NCBI RefSeq assembly: GCF_900113615.1 | Contig: NZ_FOPZ01000002.1 | Coordinates: 186,001-250,000, forward strand | From: Halorubrum aquaticum | Lineage (GTDB): Archaea; Halobacteriota; Halobacteria; Halobacteriales; Haloferacaceae | Direction of reading: 5' to 3' | Length of the DNA stretch: 64,000 nt | In this document: piece after piece, positions 32,741 through 40,519 of the stretch | Numbering within the stretch: the stretch's first letter is position 1 | How the letters are laid out: every line of letters begins with the position of its first letter | Translations under genes and position numbers: made by a program | The notes under the pieces: generated by a model | Databases searched by the model: none | Told to the model about the DNA's origin: nothing | The model's input: the letters and a program-made list of their open reading frames with translations, nothing else

Positions 32741-33910
32741 ATGCGCGTACACGTCATCGGCCTCGGCGGAGCGGGAGGCCGGATCGTCGACCGGCTCGCG
32801 GCCGACCACGACGGGGATCGCTTCCTCCAGGGCGTCTCCGCGTTCGACACGGACATGGAGGCGCTCGGCTCGCTCCGGTCGCTCGGCGAGGACCGGCGAT
32901 ATCGGTTCGGGGACGCGGCCGGCGGCGACGGGCTCGACGGCGACCTCCACGCCGGCCGGGAGCTCGGAGAGGTCCACGCGGGCGAGCTCGGGCGCGCGCT
33001 CGACGACCAACGGCCGTCGCTCGCGGAGGCGTTCGTCCTCGTCGTCGGGGTCGGCGGCGCGGCCGGCGCGGGTGCCGCCCCCGCGCTCGCCGAGGAGCTC
33101 GGAACGCTGTACGACGCGCCGGTGTACTCGGTCGCCGTCCTCCCCACCCCGGCCGAGAGCGACCCGGACGCGGAGACGGGTCCGGGCACGGAGGCGGCCC
33201 CGCCGGCCGGAGGCGACGAGGGGTCGACCCCGCGACGACCCCTCGCACAGAGGAACGCGGCCCGGACGCTCGAGGCGCTCTCGGAGCGGACGGCCGCCGT
33301 CCTCCCGTTCGACACCGACGCGTGGCTGGGTCCCGGCGAGACGATCCCGGGCGCTCGCGACCGCCTCGACGGGATCGTCGCCGATCGGGTCGCGGCGCTG
33401 TTCGGGGCCGGCGAGACCGACGCCGACGCCGTCACCCCCCAACAGGTGCTCGACGCGAGCGACGTCGCACGGGCGGTCGGCGACGACGGCGAGTTCACGG
33501 CGCTGGGGTATGCGACCCAGGAAGTCGAGCCGCCGAAGACCGAGTCCCGGTTCGGGCTCGGGCTGTTCGGCTCCTCGGAGCCGGAGAAGGTGGACACGAG
33601 CGCCGCAGTGTCGGCCGTCGAGACCGTGATCCGGAAGGCGACCCGCGGGAAGAACACGATCGAGGTGCCCGAGGGCCGCGCCGACCGGACCCTGCTCGTC
33701 GTCGGCGGCCCGCCCGCCTGGCTCAACCGGGAGGCGATCGCCGAGGGGCGGCGCTGGCTCGCCGAGGAGACCGGCTCCGGCGCGATCCTGAGCGGGGACG
33801 CGCCGGTTCCGGACGGCGAGGCGGTGTTCGCGCTCGTGCTCCGGTCGGGGATCGACGACCCCGAGCGGATACGCGAGATCCGCGACTCGATCCCGGACCG
33901 CACCGAGTAG
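32741..33910 (+). CDS. Non-canonical FtsZ/tubulin-superfamily protein
   Basis: 389 aa. N-terminal GLGGAGGRIVDRL matches the FtsZ T1 loop and SAFDTDMEAL the T3 region. The tubulin signature is degenerate: GVGGAAGAGAAP (residues 103-114) where FtsZ has GMGGGTGTGAAP, so the Thr residues are missing. A T7-like segment LDASDVARAVGDDGEF resembles FtsZ's catalytic NxDFADV loop but lacks the Asn. Polymerisation or nucleotide binding is possible, and GTPase activity may be weak. It fits neither FtsZ1/2 nor CetZ, and is followed by a repeat-domain gene on the same strand. Confidence 0.82.
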   Translation: MRVHVIGLGGAGGRIVDRLAADHDGDRFLQGVSAFDTDMEALGSLRSLGEDRRYRFGDAAGGDGLDGDLHAGRELGEVHAGELGRALDDQRPSLAEAFVLVVGVGGAAGAGAAPALAEELGTLYDAPVYSVAVLPTPAESDPDAETGPGTEAAPPAGGDEGSTPRRPLAQRNAARTLEALSERTAAVLPFDTDAWLGPGETIPGARDRLDGIVADRVAALFGAGETDADAVTPQQVLDASDVARAVGDDGEFTALGYATQEVEPPKTESRFGLGLFGSSEPEKVDTSAAVSAVETVIRKATRGKNTIEVPEGRADRTLLVVGGPPAWLNREAIAEGRRWLAEETGSGAILSGDAPVPDGEAVFALVLRSGIDDPERIREIRDSIPDRTE

Positions 33911-33984
33911 TCCGCGACCGGATCGCCCCCGCCCGGCGATCCGCGACCGAACCCGTTAACCCCGTTCGTCGCCCCGTTCCGGAC

Positions 33985-34728
33985 GTGAGTTCCCCTTCCG
34001 AGACCGCCGGGCTCGGCATCGACCTCGACGTCAGAGACGTCGAGGCGGTGGCCGACCGGCGTGACGAACTGGTCGCGGCCGTCCGCGACCACGCCGGCGG
34101 GATCGCCTACCGGCTCGCGAAGCTCCAGGGCGGCGACTACGGCCGAACGGAGCTGTCGACGGCGGGCGGCGAGTGGACCGTCAAACACGAGGCCGGCGAG
34201 CTGGAGTTCCTGCTGTTCTCCCCGAAACGCGGCTCGGACACCTACGTCGTCTCGACGAAACAGCCCCCGGAGCCGTCGGGGCTCTCGGCTGCCCTCGAGG
34301 ACTATCCGAACATGGTCGCCGCCTGGAACGCGTACGTCGACTCGCTGTCGGGCGTGCTCGACGGCGTCTCCGCGGAGTTCCCCGAGCCCGCCTCGACGGA
34401 CGGCGTCGTCGCCGAGCGCGACCGGGTGCTCGACTCGATCCGCGAGACCTGCGGCGTCATCGCCGGCGAGGTGTATCGATACGAGGGCGACGACTACGGG
34501 ACGTTCACCGCCCGCGTCGCCGGCGACCGCTGGGAGCTCAAGTGGGAGGAGGGGTCGGTGTCGTACCTCCGCGTCGGCGGCTCCGGCGGGCTCTACCTCC
34601 TCTCGCAGTACGAGGCTCCCTCCGCCGCCGACGTGCGCGAGTACGCCGAGCCGTTCGCGGGCTTCGTCGAGGCGTACAACGAGTTCGTCGAGGGACTGGA
34701 GAGCGACCTCGAGACCGTCTCGGTGTAG
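33985..34728 (+). CDS. Duplicated-domain protein next to the FtsZ-like gene
   Basis: 247 aa built from two homologous units, residues about 21-125 and 140-243. Each has a helix (VADRRDELVAAVRDH / VVAERDRVLDSIRET), a DYG-AG-W-K-E-G beta-meander, a Y-V/L-S strand, and a closing helix with MVAAWNAYVDSL / FVEAYNEFVEGL. No database family is recognised. GTG start at 33985, with a GTTAAC element about 29 bases upstream. Position after the FtsZ-like gene suggests a functional partner; this is inference. Confidence 0.78.
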   Translation: MSSPSETAGLGIDLDVRDVEAVADRRDELVAAVRDHAGGIAYRLAKLQGGDYGRTELSTAGGEWTVKHEAGELEFLLFSPKRGSDTYVVSTKQPPEPSGLSAALEDYPNMVAAWNAYVDSLSGVLDGVSAEFPEPASTDGVVAERDRVLDSIRETCGVIAGEVYRYEGDDYGTFTARVAGDRWELKWEEGSVSYLRVGGSGGLYLLSQYEAPSAADVREYAEPFAGFVEAYNEFVEGLESDLETVSV

Positions 34729-34793
34729 CCGCGACCGACCACCGAGCCGCGACCGACCACCGAGCCGCGACCGACCGCCGAGCCGCGAACGGT
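34729..34793. repeat. 18-bp tandem repeat, about 3.5 copies
   Basis: Unit CCGCGACCGACCACCGAG repeats at 34729, 34747 and 34765 (one A-to-G change) with a partial fourth copy. It begins directly after the TAG of the upstream gene and lies in the intergenic spacer. Confidence 0.9.
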
Positions 34794-34870
34794 CGACGCG
34801 GTCGCCGGCGGGCACCGGCGTCGACGGCCGCCGGGATCAGTTTTATGCGTCGTTCCGCGACACAGGGAGT

Positions 34871-35788
34871 ATGCCGACAGCAACCGCCGGATTCGTCGGA
34901 CTGGGGATAATGGGCCTGCCGATGGCGAAGAACCTCCTCGACGCGGGGTACGCCGTCGTCGGACACAACCGATCGGACGAGCCGGTCGAGGAGCTCGTGG
35001 CGTACGGCGGCGAGGACGGCGGATCGCCCGCGGGCGTCGCCGAGCGGAGCGACGTCGTCTTCCTGTGTCTCCCCGACTCGCCGGCCGTGGAGGACGTCGT
35101 GCTCGGCGAGGGCGACGAGTCCGACCCGGTGATCGACGGCGTGAGCAGCGGGATGACCCTCGTGGACCACTCGACCATCTCGCCGACGGTCGCGGAGGCG
35201 GTCGCCGAGCGGCTCGCCGAGGAGGGCGTCGACGCGCTCGACGCGCCCATCTCGGGCGGCGAGTCGGGCGCGATCGAGGGAACCCTCTCGATCATGGTCG
35301 GCGGCGACGAGGATGTCCTGGCGGAGCACGTGGACGCCCTCGAGGCCATGGGCGAGACGGTGACGCACTGCGGCCCGAGCGGGGCCGGACAGACGACGAA
35401 GGCGTGTAACCAGATCGTCGTCTCCGCCCAGATGGTCGCGGTGAGCGAGGCGCTGGTGTTCGCACACAACGCGGGCGCGGACCTCGAGGCGGTCGTGGAC
35501 GCCATAAGCGGCGGCGCGGCGGGGTGTTGGACGCTCGACAACCGCGCCGAGTCGATGATCCGCGGCGACTTCGACCCGGGCTTCTTCGCGGAGTACCAGT
35601 ACAAGGACCTCCGGATCGCGACGGACGCCGGCGAGGCGTTCGGCTCGCCCATGCCTCAGACCGAACTCGCCCACGAGCTGTACAAGTCGATGGTCCAGAA
35701 CGACATGGGACGCGACGACAACTCGGGCGTGATGCAGGTCCTCGAGATGCTGGCGGGCGAGGAGGCGCGGGTCGACGGCGGGAACTGA
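34871..35788 (+). CDS. NAD(P)-dependent 3-hydroxyisobutyrate / tartronate-semialdehyde reductase family
   Basis: A 305-aa canonical beta-hydroxyacid dehydrogenase. Motifs are GFVGLGIMGLPMAKNLL, VDHSTISPTVAEAV, DALDAPISGGESGAIEGTL, GPSGAGQTTKACNQ with the catalytic Lys, and the C-terminal YKDLRIATDAGEAFGSPMP. It is closest to GarR/HIBADH-type enzymes. The ATG at 34871 immediately precedes the Rossmann strand. It is paralogous to the gene at 27168 but retains the standard K-x2-N motif. Confidence 0.9.
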   Translation: MPTATAGFVGLGIMGLPMAKNLLDAGYAVVGHNRSDEPVEELVAYGGEDGGSPAGVAERSDVVFLCLPDSPAVEDVVLGEGDESDPVIDGVSSGMTLVDHSTISPTVAEAVAERLAEEGVDALDAPISGGESGAIEGTLSIMVGGDEDVLAEHVDALEAMGETVTHCGPSGAGQTTKACNQIVVSAQMVAVSEALVFAHNAGADLEAVVDAISGGAAGCWTLDNRAESMIRGDFDPGFFAEYQYKDLRIATDAGEAFGSPMPQTELAHELYKSMVQNDMGRDDNSGVMQVLEMLAGEEARVDGGN

Positions 35789-35860
35789 TATCCACGAACG
35801 TGGGTATCGATCGGTGGATTCAGGAATATTTATTCGCCGACGTGCGGTATCCCGGCGTAG

Positions 35861-37033
35861 ATGTCGATCACCCTGCCCGGCCCGACCCTGGGCGTCGTCG
35901 GCGGCGGACAGCTCGGACGGATGCTCGCGGAGGCGGCCTCGCCGCTCGGCGTCGACGTGGTCGTCCTCGACCCCACGCCGGCGTGTCCCGCCTCGGGGGT
36001 CGCCCGCGACCAGGTCGTCGCCGACTTCGACGACCCCGACGGGATCCACGAGCTCGCCGCGCGCGTCGACGCGCTCACCTTCGAGATCGAGCTCGCGGAC
36101 CCCGAGGTGTTGGCGGCGGCGGGCACGGAACACGACGTGCCCGTCCACCCCGATCCGGGGACCCTCGAGACGATCCAGGACAAGCTGGTCCAGACGGAGG
36201 CGCTCGCCGACGCGGGGATCCCCGTCCCGGAGTTCGCCGCGGTCGCGACCGCCGACGGCCTCGAGCGCGTCGTCGAGGAGTTCGACGGCGTCATGCTCAA
36301 GGCCCGCCGCGGCGGGTACGACGGCCGGGGGAACGTCCCGGTCCACGGGCCCGACGAGGCGGCCGACGCGCTCGAGGCCGTCGGCGGCGACGCCATGGCG
36401 GAGCGGTTCGTCGACTTCGAGCGCGAGATAGCCGTGATGGGACTGAAGGGCGCGGACGGCGCGACCCGGACCTACCCCGTGACGGAGACGATCCACCGCG
36501 AGGAGATCCTCCGCGAGAGCGTGGCTCCCGCCCGCGCGGACGACGAGGCCGTCGTGCGTGCCGAGGCGGTCGCGGAGGACGTCCTCGACTTCCTCGACGG
36601 GCGAGGAGTCTACGGGATCGAGCTCTTCGAGACCCGCGAGGGAGACGTGCTCGTCAACGAGATCGCGCCGCGTCCGCACAACTCCGGCCACTGGACGATC
36701 GAGGGGACGCGGACCTCGCAGTTCGAGAACCACGTCCGCGCCGTCCTCGGCTGGCCGCTCGGCCCGACGGACCTCGTCGCGCCCGCGGTCACCGCGAACG
36801 TGCTCGGCGACGTGGAGGAGACCCACCCCGCGACCCTCCGGGGGGTCGAGACGGTCCTCGACGCGCCGGAGGCCGACCTCCACTGGTACGGGAAGGAGGA
36901 CGTGTACCCCCTCCGGAAGATGGGTCACCTGACGCTGACCGACGGGACGACGGAGCCCGAGACGGCCGCCCGCGACGCGCTGTTGTCGCGGGCACGGGAG
37001 CTTCGCGACGGGCTGACGTTCCGCGAGGAGTAG
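35861..37033 (+). CDS. purK: N5-carboxyaminoimidazole ribonucleotide synthase
   Basis: 390 aa. ATP-grasp enzyme converting AIR, ATP and bicarbonate to N5-CAIR in purine synthesis. PurK hallmarks are LGVVGGGQLGRMLAEAASPLG, VMLKARRGGYDGRGN, EREIAVMGLKG, VNEIAPRPHNSGHWT, and the C-terminal WYGKEDVYPLRKMGHLTL. No purE follows within the window. The start lies 73 bases after the dehydrogenase; the AT-rich spacer (AATATTTATTC) probably carries its own promoter. Confidence 0.96.
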   Translation: MSITLPGPTLGVVGGGQLGRMLAEAASPLGVDVVVLDPTPACPASGVARDQVVADFDDPDGIHELAARVDALTFEIELADPEVLAAAGTEHDVPVHPDPGTLETIQDKLVQTEALADAGIPVPEFAAVATADGLERVVEEFDGVMLKARRGGYDGRGNVPVHGPDEAADALEAVGGDAMAERFVDFEREIAVMGLKGADGATRTYPVTETIHREEILRESVAPARADDEAVVRAEAVAEDVLDFLDGRGVYGIELFETREGDVLVNEIAPRPHNSGHWTIEGTRTSQFENHVRAVLGWPLGPTDLVAPAVTANVLGDVEETHPATLRGVETVLDAPEADLHWYGKEDVYPLRKMGHLTLTDGTTEPETAARDALLSRARELRDGLTFREE

Positions 37034-37066
37034 GAGATCGGCCACGTTCCGGGTTAGAACTGCCGC

Positions 37067-38791
37067 TCACGCCGGGTCGGCGGGCGCTTCGGTCGCCGCG
37101 TCGACCGCTTCGGACCCGGCGAACTCGACCCCGGTGATCTCGAATCTCGCACCGCCGTCCTCCCCCTCGGTCGCCTCGATCGACCAGCCGTGGGCCTCGA
37201 CGACGTCGCGGACGATCGTCAGTCCGAATCCGGTCCCCGACTCGCGGGTCGTGAAGCCGACGTCGAAGACGGCCTCGCGGTCGGCCTCGGGAATTCCGGG
37301 ACCGTCGTCCGCGAGGAAGAACCCGTCCCGCAGTCGACCGACGGTCACCGTCACCGGCCCGTCGGCGTGGTCGCGGGCGTTCCGGAGGAGGTTGTCGAGG
37401 ACCTGATACAACCGGGCACGGTCGGCGAGGACGACGGCGTCGGCGGCAGAGTCGTCGACGATCACCGTCAGGTCGCCGTCCGCGATCCCGGTCTCGACCG
37501 CCTCGAGCGTGCCCCGTAGCGGGACCGGCTCGAACTCGGTCACGGTCTCGCCCTGCCTCGAGAGCTGTAACAGGTCCTCGAGGAACTCGGTCATGCGGTC
37601 GACGGTGTCCTGGATCGTCTCGAAGTGTTCCTCCTCGCCGGTCTCGCTCGCGATCTCCGCGTATCCCGAGATGACCGAGAGCGGGTTCCGGAGGTCGTGT
37701 GAGACGATCCCGGCGAAGGCGTCGAGCCGCTCGTTTCGCTCCTCGAGGGTCCGGCGCTGCGTCTCGATCGTGGTCACGTCCCCGATCAGGACGACCCACC
37801 CGTACGTCTCGCCGCCGCGCCGCAGCGGCGACCGGCTCAACCGGAGGAACCGGTCCCCGTCGGGACCCTCGCGAGTCGCGAGGACGACGTCGTCCTCGGC
37901 CGTCTCGAGCCGGTCGTACTCCGGGAGCCGCGTCGAGACCGCCGCGCCGATCGCCGTCTCACGGTCGCCGACGACGGCCTCCGCGGCCGGATTGACGTCG
38001 ACTACCGTCCCGTCGGCGTCGATGACGACCACGCCGTCGTCCATCTCCGACAGGACGACCCGCGAGGCGATCGGCGTCAGATCGAAGAGCCGGTAGCGGA
38101 ACACGGCCACGCCGAAACACGCCGTCGAGACGGACAACGAGACGGGGGTCAGGTTGACGGGTCCCGTTCCGAACGGCGGCAGCGAGAGGACCTCGAAGAC
38201 GTTCAACGCGAGCGGGATCAACGCGCCGCAGATGAGCAGCGCGGCCTGCCGTTTCACCTGCCCGCCGGAGCGGAGCGCGTGCCCCACGATCAGGGAGGCG
38301 CCGGCGACGACCGCGACGTACGAGAAGGCGAGGTGGAACTGATACGCCGGGCCGAGCGTCGTCTCGAGTCGGGTCAGCGACCCGGTCGTGACGAGTTCGA
38401 CGTCGACGAGCGCCAACGAGTACGGGTTCGCGACCAGCAACGCGACCAGCACGACGGGGATCGTCGCGAGCGCCGCGACGACGGGCGGCGTGAGCCGGTC
38501 ACCCCGGCCGGTGTACGCCAGCGCGAACGCCAGCCACGCGGACGGGGTGGCGGCCGCGCCGACGTGTAACAGTCGGTAGACGAACAGCTTCGCCTCGAGG
38601 CCGGTGCTCGCGATCTGGATCGCGTACGTCGCGGCCCACACCGCAGCGGAGAGACAGAGCACGACGAACGCGGTGACCGTGCGGCTCCGTCGCTCCTCCG
38701 GGACCGCCAGGATCGCGTACCCCGCCCACAGCGACGCCACCAGCGACGACAGAAAGAGCAGGAGAACGTACGGGGTCGACTGCCACGGCAT
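37067..38791 (-). CDS. 7TM-PAS sensor histidine kinase
   Basis: 574 aa. Seven hydrophobic helices (about residues 1-215) of the histidine-kinase-7TM type are followed by a PAS domain (about 225-330, VVVIDADGTVVDVNPAAEAVVG). The HisKA box is SHDLRNPLSVISGYAEIA with the phospho-His, and the HATPase_c has NLLRNARDHADG, DDGPGIPEADR and GTGFGLTIVRDVVEAHG. It likely senses a membrane or redox cue. No response-regulator gene adjoins it, which is common in haloarchaea. The ATG at 38791 gives a hydrophobic N-terminus without the charged extension from 38827. Confidence 0.92.
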   Translation of the reverse strand: MPWQSTPYVLLLFLSSLVASLWAGYAILAVPEERRSRTVTAFVVLCLSAAVWAATYAIQIASTGLEAKLFVYRLLHVGAAATPSAWLAFALAYTGRGDRLTPPVVAALATIPVVLVALLVANPYSLALVDVELVTTGSLTRLETTLGPAYQFHLAFSYVAVVAGASLIVGHALRSGGQVKRQAALLICGALIPLALNVFEVLSLPPFGTGPVNLTPVSLSVSTACFGVAVFRYRLFDLTPIASRVVLSEMDDGVVVIDADGTVVDVNPAAEAVVGDRETAIGAAVSTRLPEYDRLETAEDDVVLATREGPDGDRFLRLSRSPLRRGGETYGWVVLIGDVTTIETQRRTLEERNERLDAFAGIVSHDLRNPLSVISGYAEIASETGEEEHFETIQDTVDRMTEFLEDLLQLSRQGETVTEFEPVPLRGTLEAVETGIADGDLTVIVDDSAADAVVLADRARLYQVLDNLLRNARDHADGPVTVTVGRLRDGFFLADDGPGIPEADREAVFDVGFTTRESGTGFGLTIVRDVVEAHGWSIEATEGEDGGARFEITGVEFAGSEAVDAATEAPADPA

Positions 38792-38895
38792 GTGCTCGGA
38801 TCTACCGGAACGTTCGTCGACCGGCACTTAAATCGGCCGACAACGCGACCGCGCCGGCCCTCCCGGATCGGTGGAGGTCCGCCGTCACGTCCGAA

Positions 38896-40437
38896 CTACC
38901 ACTCCGAGAACCCGCCGTCGATGAGGGTGTCGGCCTGCCGCTCGATGTACGCCCGCTGGGTGTCGTGGACCGCGTCGGCGAACGACTCGCCGTCAGCGAG
39001 CCGCGACCGGACGCCGGCGCGCTTCCATGCGGCCGGCGTCACCTCGTGGTCGACCCGGTATCTGAGCGGGGCGAGCCACGACTCCGCCTCCGTCTCCGAA
39101 CAGCCGGCGGTCCGGAGGCCGGCGGCCGCGTGGTCGAGGAGGTCCTCGTACATCTCCGTCGCGTCAGTGGTGTGTTCGCCGTCGTAGCCGATCCACTCCA
39201 TCTCGGCGTCCAGCCCGTCCGCGACCGCGGCGTAGAAGTTGTCCCGTGCGGTCTCCCACTCCTGTCCGATGACGGGGTGTTCGTGTCGCGGGAGCGCGCC
39301 CATCAATCCCGCGAACGCGGCCTGGAACGCGATCGAGTCCCGGACGGTCGGCTGTGCGGGCACCGGGCGGAACTCGATCCGGGCGTTCGCGCTCGAGCGG
39401 CTCGCCCCCTCGAACACCGGGCGGACCCACCGCCAGTAGGTGCCGTGTTTCGTTCGGAACGTGGCGAAGGCGTCGTCGAAGCGGTCGGTTCCGTCCGACT
39501 CGGGCAGGGGGACGAGCGTCTCGTCGCCCGCGATCCGGTCGACGGCGGTCTCGACGTCGTGGAGGTCGTGGGGGAACCGCACCTTCTCCGCGTCCGTCCG
39601 GGCGTTGAGGACGGACTCGAACACGTGAACCCGGTTCTCCGTCGCGCCCTCCTCGAGGACCCGCTCCGCGTCCCAGTCGTCGTCGTAGAGGTCCGGCGGG
39701 AGGAACGGCGAGTTCACGCCGAGCGCGAGAAGCGGCCCCGCGATCCGGAGCGCGTACCGGAAGTGGATCGGCAGCGTGTCGGCCTGTGCGACCTGATAGT
39801 GCGGCTGGATCGAGGTGATGAGGCTCTCCGGCATCACCGTGTCGGCCCGAAGCGTGACGCCGGGGGCCTCCAGGGTGACGGCCGCCTCGTCGCCGGCGTT
39901 CGCCATCGCGTGGTAGCGGACGGCGTCGCTCATGTTCGCCGCGACCGTCACGCCGTCGAGGTCGACGCTGTCGGTGAGGTATCCGCGGGCCGTCTCGCCG
40001 GCGGGGGGGATGGTCCAGACGCCGTCGGAGACGAGCCGCATCCCCTCGACCCCCGCGGTGTTCTCCGCCGCCTCCAGGCGGGCGCGGACCTCGGCGAGCT
40101 GGGCGCGCAGGCCGTGATCGGAGAGCGGTTGCGGGCTCGTCGACATCTCGGCGTTGTGGAGCCCGAGCTCCTTCTCGAATCCCATCAGCTCCAGCAGGCG
40201 GCGCGGCACCCGCATCAGGGCGTACTCCCCGGCGCGGGACTCCTCGCTCCAGCGGCCGTCGGCGACCGCGTAGAACTCGTACTCGAAGCCGACGATCGAC
40301 TGGTGGTTGTCGAACGCCCCGTCGTGTAGTCCCTGTTTGACGACCTCCGCCTCCTCCTCGGCGCGCGCGGCGAACTCCTCCGCGTCGACGGCGAGCGCGT
40401 CCCGGACGCCGTCGGCGAGGGTCGACTCGGTGCTCAT
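38896..40437 (-). CDS. GCS2-family carboxylate-amine (glutamate-cysteine) ligase
   Basis: 513 aa. Features of the GCS2/YbdK fold are FEYEFYAV near residue 50, NAEMSTSPQPLSDHGL, ITSIQPHYQVA, LGVNSPFLPP and ANARIEFRPVPAQPTV. Haloarchaea use gamma-glutamylcysteine as their main thiol, and family members include the GshA enzyme. This copy is longer than the usual ~360-aa GshA, so the exact amine partner is uncertain. It is divergent from the DNA ligase gene, with 82 bases between starts. Confidence 0.82.
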   Translation of the reverse strand: MSTESTLADGVRDALAVDAEEFAARAEEEAEVVKQGLHDGAFDNHQSIVGFEYEFYAVADGRWSEESRAGEYALMRVPRRLLELMGFEKELGLHNAEMSTSPQPLSDHGLRAQLAEVRARLEAAENTAGVEGMRLVSDGVWTIPPAGETARGYLTDSVDLDGVTVAANMSDAVRYHAMANAGDEAAVTLEAPGVTLRADTVMPESLITSIQPHYQVAQADTLPIHFRYALRIAGPLLALGVNSPFLPPDLYDDDWDAERVLEEGATENRVHVFESVLNARTDAEKVRFPHDLHDVETAVDRIAGDETLVPLPESDGTDRFDDAFATFRTKHGTYWRWVRPVFEGASRSSANARIEFRPVPAQPTVRDSIAFQAAFAGLMGALPRHEHPVIGQEWETARDNFYAAVADGLDAEMEWIGYDGEHTTDATEMYEDLLDHAAAGLRTAGCSETEAESWLAPLRYRVDHEVTPAAWKRAGVRSRLADGESFADAVHDTQRAYIERQADTLIDGGFSEW

Positions 40438-40519
40438 GCGATGGCCGGACGAACCCCTGTAATAAAAGAGCCCCGACCCGGAGCGGTTCGCTTTTGAGCA
40501 CCGATCGCCGAGCCGGGAC

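Noticed and set aside
34538..37045. 835-codon open frame opposite the dehydrogenase and purK genes
   Set aside because: Arg/Val/Asp-rich antisense shadow; purK and the dehydrogenase on the other strand have all family motifs.
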